Assembly: GCA_022819645.1 (NCBI GenBank)
Contig: JAJEGU010000037.1
Span: 1-45,669, forward strand
DNA: 45,669 nucleotides
Origin: Pseudomonadales bacterium
GTDB taxonomy: Bacteria; Pseudomonadota; Gammaproteobacteria; Pseudomonadales; Pseudohongiellaceae
Reading direction: 5' to 3'
Part shown: positions 24,795 through 32,702 of the stretch, piece by piece
Position numbering within the stretch: the first letter of the stretch is position 1
Layout: every line of letters begins with the position of its first letter
Program-made: the position numbers and the translations under genes
Notes under the pieces: generated by a model
The model's input: only the letters and a program-made list of their open reading frames with translations
The model's database searches: none
Told to the model about the DNA's origin: nothing

Positions 24795-25793
24795 ATGAGC
24801 CAAAAGCGCAAGCCCAAAAAGCCAATCGCCGAGACCTTCGGGGTGACGCAGCTTTACCGTATGTTCCCGGATGAGGAATCGTGCTGGCGCTGGCTGGAAA
24901 ACCTGCGATGGGGCGGAACCCCGGTTTGCCCGCATTGCGGCAGTTGCGAGGAGGGCGACATCAAGCCGCCGCCACCGAGCAAGCCCCATCACCACTGGTG
25001 CAAGCCCTGCCGCAAGCACTTCACCGCGACAACCGGCACGGTCATGCACTCCCGCCGCCGTCCCTTGCAGGACTGGATTTACACCATCTACAGCGTCCTG
25101 ACGGCCCGCAAAGGCGTTTCCGCCATGCAGTTGAGCAAGGAACTCGATTGCCACTACCGGACGGCCTGGTATATGCTCCATCGCATACGAGAGGCTTGCG
25201 GAAGCGGCACCTTCACGTTGAGCGAAGTCGTCGAGGTCGATGAGACCTACATCGGCGGGAAGGAAAAGAACAAGCATGCCAGCAAGAAACTCAAGGCGGG
25301 GCGCGGCACGGTGGGCAAGATTCCGGTACTAGGCATGAGAGAGCGAAGCGGACGGTTAAAGGCCATGCCCGTCGCCGCCGTTAACAAGGTAACGCTGCAA
25401 GGTCTCATCACCGACAACGTGGAAGCGGGAACCACGATCTACACCGACGAGCACGGCGGCTACGAAGGGCTGGCCGGACTGTTCTACGGCCACGAGAGCG
25501 TCAAGCACTCGGTCAAGGAATACGTCAACGGCCTGTGCCACATCAACGGCGTGGAGAGCGTCTGGGCGCTCCTGAAGCGTTCGATCCACGGCACTTGGCA
25601 TCATGTCTCCCCGAAGCATCTGGCCCGCTACGTCAACGAGGCCAGCTTCCGACTCAACGAGGGCAACGTCTCGATTGACACCATCGAGCGCATGGAGTCG
25701 CTCGTTCGCAGCATCGTCCGAACCGACAGATTGCCGCTCGCGAAGATGACAGCCGATAACGGGCTGTCTCGCCATGTGCAGGGAGTGGCCTGA
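24795..25793 (+). CDS. IS1595-family (ISXO2-like) transposase
   Basis: 332 aa. N-terminal zinc ribbon CPHCGSC..CKPCRKHF, then TGTVMHSRRRPLQDW, and the DDE domain: EVDETYIGGKEKNKH, IYTDEHGGYEGL and HINGVESVWALLKRSIHG (N/E-type third position with HINGVES). A TATAAT box lies at 24764-24769 before it. The stop overlaps the start of the methyltransferase gene (TGATG), so transposase and restriction-modification genes are expressed together. Confidence 0.92.
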   Translation: MSQKRKPKKPIAETFGVTQLYRMFPDEESCWRWLENLRWGGTPVCPHCGSCEEGDIKPPPPSKPHHHWCKPCRKHFTATTGTVMHSRRRPLQDWIYTIYSVLTARKGVSAMQLSKELDCHYRTAWYMLHRIREACGSGTFTLSEVVEVDETYIGGKEKNKHASKKLKAGRGTVGKIPVLGMRERSGRLKAMPVAAVNKVTLQGLITDNVEAGTTIYTDEHGGYEGLAGLFYGHESVKHSVKEYVNGLCHINGVESVWALLKRSIHGTWHHVSPKHLARYVNEASFRLNEGNVSIDTIERMESLVRSIVRTDRLPLAKMTADNGLSRHVQGVA

Positions 25794-26749
25794 TGCAGGC
25801 TGCCGCATTGGCCGGGCCGGCGAGGCATCACGAGACCGCCTACAATCAGATAGTGCGGGGGGATGCAAGATCGGTGCTGCGAAACCTGCCGGGCGGTTCG
25901 GTTGATCTTAGCTTCTGGTCTCCGCCATATTTCGTCGGTAAATCATACGAGCGGGATTGGTCATTTTCCGATTGGCAGCAACTTTTGCAAGACGTGATTT
26001 CCTGTCATGCCCACATTTTGAGGGAAGGCGGATTCATGGCGGTGAACATCGGCGACATCCTGTGCTTTCCCGATGAGTCCATGCCGCGCTATCAGGCCAA
26101 CAACATCCGCGGAAAGGTCAATTCCGTCACCAGAGAGCAAGTGCTTGAGGCGCGGCGCAGGCATCCCGACGCCAACCGGAAGGAACTCGGGCGCTTGCTC
26201 GGATGCAGCGAGCAGACTGTACAGCGACGACTGGAAAACAACAACGTCAGGGGCGGCAAGCATCAGACTCCGACAAAGGTGCTGCTGACCGGCTGCATGC
26301 TGGCGGAATGGGCCGAGCAAGTGGGGCTGTATCTGTATGACCGGCGCATCTGGCACAAAGACCCGTGCTGGGCCAATAGCCGCTGGCATTCCAACAGCTA
26401 CCGCGCCGTAGACGAGTTTGAACACGTCTACATCTTCGTCAAACCCGGCATCGTCGAATATGACCGCCAACGCCTTTCCGATGATGAGTGGTCTGAGTGG
26501 GGATCGCGCGGCGTTTGGCAGATACCGTCCGTGCGCCGGAACTGCCGCCATGAAGCGGAGTTTCCCGAAGAACTGGCGGCTAGAGTAATCCGCCTGCTGT
26601 CGCCGGAAGGCGGCACCGTAATTGACCCGTTCGTTGGGAGCGGGACTACCACGTTTGTCGCAAAGGCGCTCGACAGACAGTGGTTAGGCATAGACATGGA
26701 TTCCAATGCGGTCGCAACCGCTGTCGAAAGAACCCATGCATCTTGGTGA
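25793..26749 (+). CDS. DNA methyltransferase of a type II R-M system (N4-cytosine type likely)
   Basis: 318 aa. The catalytic motif SPPY (LSFWSPPYFVGKSYERDW) precedes the SAM motif DPFVGSGTTTFVAKAL near the C-terminus, i.e. the beta order. Between them is a region with a helix-turn-helix look (RKELGRLLGCSEQTVQRRLE). The S-PPY form is common in N4-cytosine enzymes, but N6-adenine cannot be excluded. It overlaps the transposase stop and the endonuclease start, and should protect the site cut by the SfiI-like enzyme. Confidence 0.88.
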   Translation: MQAAALAGPARHHETAYNQIVRGDARSVLRNLPGGSVDLSFWSPPYFVGKSYERDWSFSDWQQLLQDVISCHAHILREGGFMAVNIGDILCFPDESMPRYQANNIRGKVNSVTREQVLEARRRHPDANRKELGRLLGCSEQTVQRRLENNNVRGGKHQTPTKVLLTGCMLAEWAEQVGLYLYDRRIWHKDPCWANSRWHSNSYRAVDEFEHVYIFVKPGIVEYDRQRLSDDEWSEWGSRGVWQIPSVRRNCRHEAEFPEELAARVIRLLSPEGGTVIDPFVGSGTTTFVAKALDRQWLGIDMDSNAVATAVERTHASW

Positions 26750-27401
26750 CCTGGAACGTCTTGAGCGGTCGGCCCTATCGCTGGTGGCCCAGGCCATGCG
26801 CGACTACTGGCAACAGGCAGAGACCATCTTCCGGGAAGAATCCGACCAGCCGCAAGACATAGCCGAGGACATCACACGGGAAGCCATCGCCTCGATGGGT
26901 GTTTCCGGCACACAGGACCGGCTGTATGGCAAGGTCGATGTGAAGAAGGCCATCTACGTATTCCTGCCCGATGCGGTCCCTGTCGCGCTCATGCTGGATG
27001 CGAAGGCCGAAAAGCAGAATGGCGATACCACGGCCACGATTCAGATGTCGCAGACTTCCATGCGCGTCCGGTTGACCAGACAAGGGGTTGACCTGGATGA
27101 GCCCGGGAAGCTGGAGCAGACCATTGAGCGAAATAACCGACGCTACATCGTCGCCACCATCATCGCGAAATTCGTCTACGACGAAAGCCCCGACAGTCGG
27201 GCATTGCGAAAAATCATCGTGTGCTGCATCCCCAACGGAATGCTTCAAGAGCGATACAACCCGACCGCTGCGGATACGATATGGCGCGTAGGGCGAGACG
27301 CGCCGAGTTTGGGGGAGGACTTTCGAGTCCGAATCAAGTACGCAAATCTAAAACGCAAGGCGGCATGGCGCGTTCAGGAAATAGTCGGGGCAGAACAATG
27401 A
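26736..27401 (+). CDS. SfiI-like type II restriction endonuclease
   Basis: 221 aa, ATG 26736 inside the end of the methyltransferase gene. Similarity to SfiI, as I remember that sequence, is spread along the protein: N-terminal LERSALSLVAQAMRDY, IAEDITREAI, LMLDAKAEK with a D-A-K catalytic pair, TIQMSQTSM, and the C-terminal RYNPTAADTIWRVGRDAPS and AWRVQEI. Known: SfiI is a tetrameric enzyme cutting GGCC-N5-GGCC. Family assignment is likely; recognition of the same site is only possible. Confidence 0.78.
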   Translation: MHLGDLERLERSALSLVAQAMRDYWQQAETIFREESDQPQDIAEDITREAIASMGVSGTQDRLYGKVDVKKAIYVFLPDAVPVALMLDAKAEKQNGDTTATIQMSQTSMRVRLTRQGVDLDEPGKLEQTIERNNRRYIVATIIAKFVYDESPDSRALRKIIVCCIPNGMLQERYNPTAADTIWRVGRDAPSLGEDFRVRIKYANLKRKAAWRVQEIVGAEQ

Positions 27402-27580
27402 GCGAGAACAAGCGACACAAAGACGAGTTCGACAAGCTGGACCGCGAGCCAGTCGGCGAGCGGGACTTCGATGAGGCCATGAATCTGATGCTCGGCCCGA
27501 AAACCAGCGTGAAATCCGAGAACCGCGAACCGACGAAAGCCGAACTCGAACGGCGGTTCAAGCTGCGGCGAATCGACTAG
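27398..27580 (+). CDS. Small charged protein, last gene of the R-M operon
   Basis: 60 aa: MSENKRHKDEFDKLDREPVG, then DFDEAMNLMLG and ELERRFKLRRID. Highly charged, no membrane segment, no recognised family. The ATG overlaps the endonuclease stop (ATGA), strong evidence of translation. It ends 12 bases before the right inverted repeat. It could be a regulator or partner of the R-M system or of transposition; nothing in the sequence decides. Confidence 0.65.
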   Translation: MSENKRHKDEFDKLDREPVGERDFDEAMNLMLGPKTSVKSENREPTKAELERRFKLRRID

Positions 27581-27625
27581 GCCAAGCGATGTTTGCTGAT
27601 TTTAATGCCCAATTCCCATAAAAAA

Positions 27626-27654
27626 AGCGGCGTCCCGTTGCCGGGAACGCCGCT
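27626..27654 (-). terminator. Intrinsic terminator of glnK-amtB, once shared with rsmE
   Basis: AGCGGCGTCCCG and CGGGAACGCCGCT pair with one bulge; on the minus strand the stem is followed by seven T. Before the transposon inserted, it stood directly after rsmE. Confidence 0.85.
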
Positions 27655-27679
27655 AAAGGAGAGTTCGTTGATTCGTGGC

Positions 27680-28948
27680 TTACTGGGTAACGAACTCCGG
27701 GTACGCCTCCATGCCGCATTCGGAAAAGTCGACGCCTTCGTGTTCCTCTTCCTCGGCAACCCGGATGCCCATGGCTGCCTTGAGCCCCAACCAGACGAGG
27801 AAGCTGGCGCCGAATACCCAGCCCATGATCGTCAGCATGCCGACAAGCTGGCCTGTGAAAGTGGCGTCCGGGTCGGACAGCAGCACGGCGAAGATACCGA
27901 AGATGCCCACGGTGCCGTGGACCGAAATGGCGCCCACCGGATCGTCGATCCTGAGCTTGTCCAGGGTGACGATGCTCACGACCACGATCAGGCCGCCCAT
28001 GGCGCCGATGATCGTCGCGAGCAAGGGCGATGGGTCAGCGGGTTCGGCGGTAATGGCGACCAGTCCGGCAAGCGCGCCATTGAGCGCCATGGTGAGGTCG
28101 GCCTTGCCGAACCAGAGCCGGGCCAGAACCAGTGCCGCAATCAGCCCGCCCGCCGCCGCGGCATTGGTATTGAGAAACACATTGGCCACCTCATTGGCCA
28201 CGCCGATGCCGCCAAGCTTGAGCGTCGAGCCGCCATTGAATCCGAACCATCCCATCCACAGAATGAAGGTGCCGAGGGTGGCCAGCGGCAGATTGGCGCC
28301 GGGGATCGCCCTGGGTTCGCCGCCGGGGCCATACTTGCCCTTGCGCGGGCCGAGCAGCACCACCCCGGCCAGGGCCGCGGTGGCCCCCGCCAGATGCACG
28401 ATACCGGAGCCGGCGTAGTCGCTGTAGCTGAGGCTGTATAGTCCGAACACCGAATTGCCGCCCCAGGTCCAGCTTCCTTCAAAGGGGTAGATGATCCCGG
28501 TCATCACCACGGCGAAGGCAAGGAAGGCCCACAGCTTCATGCGCTCGGCCACGGCGCCGGACACGATCGACATGGCGGTGGCGACAAAAACCACCTGGAA
28601 GAAGAAGTCGCTGGCGCCGGAATAGACCGAGTCGCCGTCGAATCCCGCGGCCGCGGAATCCGCGAGCACCGCGGCCACGGCGCCGTCATCCATCTGGGCC
28701 ACGGTGGTCACGCCGGACAGGAAGTACCCGCCGCCGTACATGATGTGGTAGCCGCAGATGAGATACATGGTGCAGGCCACGGCGAACAGCGCGACATTCT
28801 TGGTCAGTATCTCGGTGGTGTTCTTGGAGCGGACGAGCCCAGCTTCCAGCATGGCGAAGCCGGCGGCCATCCACATCACGAGCGCGCCGCAGATCAGGAA
28901 GTAAAAAGTGTCGAGCGCGTACTGCAGTTCAAAAATCTGGTTTTCCAC
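27680..28948 (-). CDS. amtB: Ammonium transporter
   Basis: 422 aa, about eleven membrane segments. Typical blocks: AGFAMLEAGLVRSKNTTEILTKN, GSWTWGG, DYAGSGIVHLAGATAALAGV, LWMGWFGFNGGS and DDPVGAISVHGTVGIFGI, with the paired channel histidines in the last two membrane blocks. It moves ammonium into the cell and is blocked by the GlnK trimer. It follows glnK by 28 bases and is driven by the sigma-54 promoter before it. Confidence 0.96.
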   Translation of the reverse strand: MENQIFELQYALDTFYFLICGALVMWMAAGFAMLEAGLVRSKNTTEILTKNVALFAVACTMYLICGYHIMYGGGYFLSGVTTVAQMDDGAVAAVLADSAAAGFDGDSVYSGASDFFFQVVFVATAMSIVSGAVAERMKLWAFLAFAVVMTGIIYPFEGSWTWGGNSVFGLYSLSYSDYAGSGIVHLAGATAALAGVVLLGPRKGKYGPGGEPRAIPGANLPLATLGTFILWMGWFGFNGGSTLKLGGIGVANEVANVFLNTNAAAAGGLIAALVLARLWFGKADLTMALNGALAGLVAITAEPADPSPLLATIIGAMGGLIVVVSIVTLDKLRIDDPVGAISVHGTVGIFGIFAVLLSDPDATFTGQLVGMLTIMGWVFGASFLVWLGLKAAMGIRVAEEEEHEGVDFSECGMEAYPEFVTQ

Positions 28949-28976
28949 GGTTCAGTTCCTCCTTTGGAAGCCCCGC

Positions 28977-29402
<426 letters not shown>

Positions 29403-29484
29403 TTAAGTGAGTTATTTCAGTAGGTTGGAAGGGGTGCAAGTAGGGCCGGAATGGTTGTGGGACCCCGGGAGGATTCAATCACCG

Positions 29485-29530
29485 TGCATTCTCCAGGGGC
29501 AATTCCGGACCCATGCACCAGAACGATGCA
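29485..29530. promoter_or_regulatory. Tandem NtrC-like enhancer sites
   Basis: TGCACCAGAACGATGCA (29514-29530) matches TGCACC-N5-GGTGCA at all but one position; TGCATTCTCCAGGGGCA (29485-29501) is a weaker match. They lie 29 bases apart and roughly 115-160 bases upstream of the predicted start site, usual for NtrC enhancers. The remaining gap 29316-29688 contains a family-2 repeat and no gene. Confidence 0.7.
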
Positions 29531-29688
29531 AGGCGTTTTTATTCTGTCTCCGGGTGAAACCAGGGGTGGTGCGGGCTTTCACGGCAGTCAGCCTGCGCCA
29601 GCGCCTGGAAACCGGTGCGGCGGGCTGTGTATACTGGCCGCCGATTTGCAGCCGTGAATTCCTGCGGCGCAGGCTCCTAGGAGTCGCC

Positions 29689-29946
29689 ATGTCAAACCGG
29701 GATCTGTTCGGGGAAATCAGTGGTCGCTTGAGCGGGTTGTTGCAATCCGGCGGCGAGGCTGCCGGCGACCTGCGGGGCAAGATCGAGCAGCAGTTGCGTG
29801 ATGGCGTGGCCGAGCTCTCCTCGATCAATCGGGAAGAGTTCGATGCCCAGGCCCGGGCGCTTGCGCGGGCCGAAGAGCGCATTGCGGCGCTTGAGGCCAG
29901 CGTTGCCGCCCTCGAAGCCCGCCTTGGAGCGGATTCTCAGCCGTGA
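29689..29946 (+). CDS. ubiK: Ubiquinone biosynthesis accessory factor UbiK
   Basis: 85 aa of the BMFP/YqiC family: an N-terminal helix (DLFGEISGRLSGLL), a middle with LSSINREEFDAQARALARAEERI, and a coiled coil (AALEASVAALEARLG) for trimer formation. Aids the aerobic ubiquinone-making complex together with UbiJ. The ribosome site GAG at 29681 is part of a family-2 palindromic repeat directly before the gene. Confidence 0.88.
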   Translation: MSNRDLFGEISGRLSGLLQSGGEAAGDLRGKIEQQLRDGVAELSSINREEFDAQARALARAEERIAALEASVAALEARLGADSQP

Positions 29947-29986
29947 GTTCCCGCGGCGCGGGCCCCTGTCGCAGCAGGATCAGTCC

Positions 29987-31510
29987 TCAACGGAACAGTG
30001 AGCGCAGCACGCGGCAGCGCCGGTAGCTGACGGCTTCCATCAGGTGCGGTTCGAGAATCTCCGGGCTTTGTTCGATGTCGGCGATGGTGCGCGCCACCCG
30101 CAACGCCCGGTGCGCGGCCCGGGCCGACAGCGAAAGCTGTTCCATGGTGTCCGCGAGGCGCCGCTTCAGTTTCGGGCGCAGCCGGCAGACGGTTTCCAGC
30201 GCCTTTCCCCGCAAATCGCTGTTGAGACTGCCCGCCCTGCGCCGCTGCAGTTCGCGGCAGGCGCTGACTTCGCCGCGCAGGCGCTCAGGCTCGAATGCGT
30301 CGGCCTTGACCGGCGCTGCCAGCAACTCCGCGTGAGACAGGGCCGGCACTTCGATAATGATGTCGAGCCGGTCGAGCAGGGGCCCGGAAATCCTGCCGAG
30401 ATAGCGGTCGATACGGTCCTGGCTGCAGCGGCATTCGTTGCGGGAATCGCCCGCATAGCCGCAGGGACAGGGGTTCATGGCCGCCACGAACTGGAAGCGG
30501 GCCGGGAATTGCAGCCGGTAATTGGCGCGGCTGAGGGTCATTTCGCCAGATTCCAGGGGCTCGCGCAGAGTGTCGAGGACGCTGGGTTTGAACTCGGGTA
30601 ATTCATCGAGAAACAGCAGTCCCCGATGGGCCAGGCTGATCTCTCCCGGCTGCGCCCGATTGCCTCCGCCCACAAGAGCCGGGCTTGTGGCGCTGTGATG
30701 CGGCGCCCGAATCGGGCGGCAGAACCAGGAAGGGCACTGGCCGCGCACCTGGGAAATCGAGCGGATTGCCGCCACTTCCAGGGCTTCCTCCGGTTCCAGC
30801 GGCGGCAATATCCGCGCCAGCGACTGGGCGAGCAGGGTCTTGCCGCTGCCCGGTGGGCCGATCATCAACAGGTTGTGATTGCCCGCGGCGGCCACGAGCA
30901 GGGCGCGCTTGGCCGCCTGCTGGCCGCGTATGCTGTCGAGCCCGCGATGACAATTGCAAGCGGGCGGCGCCTGTTCCGGGTCGGTCCCGGCGAGTTCGTC
31001 GCCGTTTTGCAAATGGGCGACATAATCTGCCAGACTGTCCGCCGCGTGGGAGCCTTGGTAGCCCACCAGATTCATTTCCTCGCGATTGGCTTCGGGAAGC
31101 ACCACCGAGCGCAACTCCCGCGCCGCAGCCTGAATCGACGGGATCAGCCCGAAAACCTTGCGCAGGCCTCCGTCAAGGGCGAGTTCGCCGAGCAGTTCCA
31201 CTCCGGCGAGCTTGCGACCGTCCACTTGCCCCGATGCGGCGAGAATCCCCATGGCGATGGCGAAGTCGTAGCGCCCGCCGGTCTTGGGCAGATCGGCGGG
31301 TGCCAGATTCACCGTGATGCGCCTGGCGGGGAATTCGAGCCCGGAATTCAGAATCGCGCTGCGCACGCGATCCTTGCTTTCGCGGACTGCGGTCTCGGGC
31401 ATGCCGACAATGGCAAAGCCTGGCAGGCCACCCGAGATATGGGTTTCCACGGTAACCGGCAGCGCCTCGACGCCGAGCACGGCCCGGGAATGAACAATGG
31501 CTACAGACAT
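29987..31510 (-). CDS. comM: ComM/YifB Mg-chelatase-like AAA+ helicase
   Basis: 507 aa. N-terminal Lon-like fold (ALPVTVETHISGGLPGFAIVGMPETAVRESKDRVRSA), AAA+ Walker A GPPGSGKTLLAQSLARILPPL near 215, HRGLLFLDELPEF Walker B, a four-Cys block (CPCGYAGDSRNECRCS), and the C-terminal helical domain. Known: ComM drives branch migration during natural transformation; the gene is widespread and does not itself prove competence. Confidence 0.95.
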   Translation of the reverse strand: MSVAIVHSRAVLGVEALPVTVETHISGGLPGFAIVGMPETAVRESKDRVRSAILNSGLEFPARRITVNLAPADLPKTGGRYDFAIAMGILAASGQVDGRKLAGVELLGELALDGGLRKVFGLIPSIQAAARELRSVVLPEANREEMNLVGYQGSHAADSLADYVAHLQNGDELAGTDPEQAPPACNCHRGLDSIRGQQAAKRALLVAAAGNHNLLMIGPPGSGKTLLAQSLARILPPLEPEEALEVAAIRSISQVRGQCPSWFCRPIRAPHHSATSPALVGGGNRAQPGEISLAHRGLLFLDELPEFKPSVLDTLREPLESGEMTLSRANYRLQFPARFQFVAAMNPCPCGYAGDSRNECRCSQDRIDRYLGRISGPLLDRLDIIIEVPALSHAELLAAPVKADAFEPERLRGEVSACRELQRRRAGSLNSDLRGKALETVCRLRPKLKRRLADTMEQLSLSARAAHRALRVARTIADIEQSPEILEPHLMEAVSYRRCRVLRSLFR

Positions 31511-31602
31511 AATGGCTTCGACCTGATGGTTGCGAAGCCAAAGTCATAGGCGAGATCGGCGGGAAATGCCAAATTTGCGGCGAAATCGGATAACCTTGCC
31601 GG

Positions 31603-31965
31603 TTATTGACTGCTTGCGATCATGAATTCGACGATGGCGCGCAACTCTTCCGGCGTGCAATCGAAGCAAAGCCCTTTGGGCGGCATGGTGCCCATGCCTT
31701 TGACGGTATTCTCCACCACGGCATCGAGTCCTTTTTCGAGCCGGGGTGTCCATTCCCGGGCGTTGCCCGGGGCCACCCGCGGGGCGCCGGCGGCGCCGGT
31801 GCTGTGACAGGCGAAACAGGCCGCCGCATAGCGCGCTTCGGGATCGAAGCCTTCGCTGACCTGGGCCAATTGCAGATTGCCGGCGCCGGGGTCAGCGCCG
31901 GCGGCAACCAAGCCGGACCATACTGCGGCAGCTTTCAGCAACAGAACGATCCGGAGGCTATTCAT
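31603..31965 (-). CDS. Monohaem cytochrome c, c5-like
   Basis: 120 aa. Signal peptide (residues 1-23), haem motif CFACH near residue 50, distal Met in GTMPPKGLCFDCT, where an extra Cys pair is as found in cytochrome c5. Small periplasmic electron carrier. Followed on the same strand by nothing close, preceded by a related cytochrome gene (31997-32515), so the two probably form one unit. Confidence 0.88.
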   Translation of the reverse strand: MNSLRIVLLLKAAAVWSGLVAAGADPGAGNLQLAQVSEGFDPEARYAAACFACHSTGAAGAPRVAPGNAREWTPRLEKGLDAVVENTVKGMGTMPPKGLCFDCTPEELRAIVEFMIASSQ

Positions 31966-31996
31966 CTGGGGACTGTATGGTCGCGGGGCGGCCGGA

Positions 31997-32515
31997 CTAC
32001 TGCTCGAGGCTCACCATGTACTGCGACAGTTCCCACAACTGGTCATCAGTGCAGGTATTGCACAGGCCCTTGGGCGGCATGGCGTTCAGGCCCTGGTTCA
32101 TGATTGCGATGATTTCCTCGCGACCTTTCTCCATGCGCGGCGCCCAGGCTTCGGCATCGCCGGGCCGCGGCGCGCCGGACAGGCCAGTGGAATGGCAGGC
32201 GAAGCAGAACATCTGGTAAGTGGCTTGCAGATCGAAACCATCGTCGGCCTGGGCCACGAGGACCGGTTCGGCCGCGGGCTCCGCGACGGGTTCGGGAGTG
32301 GCTGCAACGGCGGCAGGCTCGGCAGCCGCGGCGGGCTCGCCGGTCCTGGTCCCGACACAATCCTGCCCGGCGAGACAGAGTTGGGCGATGGGGGCAAGGT
32401 TTTCCTCGGCGGATTGATCCGCCAGGGAAAGCTGACCGGGAAGCAGCAGCATGCCCGCAGTGAGCACGAGGGCCGGAATGGAAGCGAATGATGCGTTAGC
32501 GCTGACAGGTTTCAA
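31997..32515 (-). CDS. Cytochrome c5-like protein with Ala/Pro linker
   Basis: 172 aa from TTG 32513-32515, chosen because GGAGG lies eight bases before it and a signal peptide then follows at once. An Ala/Pro/Glu-rich linker spans residues 58-90. The C-terminal haem domain has CFACH and AMPPKGLCNTCT, closely like the neighbouring cytochrome. The linker suggests attachment to or reach from another periplasmic complex. Partner unknown. Confidence 0.85.
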   Translation of the reverse strand: MKPVSANASFASIPALVLTAGMLLLPGQLSLADQSAEENLAPIAQLCLAGQDCVGTRTGEPAAAAEPAAVAATPEPVAEPAAEPVLVAQADDGFDLQATYQMFCFACHSTGLSGAPRPGDAEAWAPRMEKGREEIIAIMNQGLNAMPPKGLCNTCTDDQLWELSQYMVSLEQ

Positions 32516-32702
32516 CGAGGGTTTCCTCCAGGTGGTGATTGGGTTACCGTGGCAATCAGGCTGCTCTGGCGGAACAGCGCGCCGCACGGCCCGAAAGCCG
32601 GCGCGGATTATACACCCAATCCGCAATCGGTTCATTCATCGACTCCATCTCCACCGTAATTCGGTATACTCTGCCGCCTGACCATCCACTCCGGTAATCG
32701 TC

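Larger units (their letters stand above)
24049..27617 (+). mobile_element. IS1595-family transposon carrying a restriction-modification system
   Basis: The ends are 25-bp inverted repeats with one mismatch: GGGAATTGRGCATTAAAATC plus five more bases at 24049-24073, and the complement at 27593-27617. Both are flanked by the same 8 bp, ATAAAAAA (24041-24048 and 27618-27625), the target-duplication length of the IS1595 family. Length 3,569 bp. Cargo: a membrane protein gene at the left, then transposase, DNA methyltransferase, SfiI-like endonuclease and a 60-aa gene in one coupled operon. The intact ends and perfect duplication suggest recent arrival. Confidence 0.93.
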
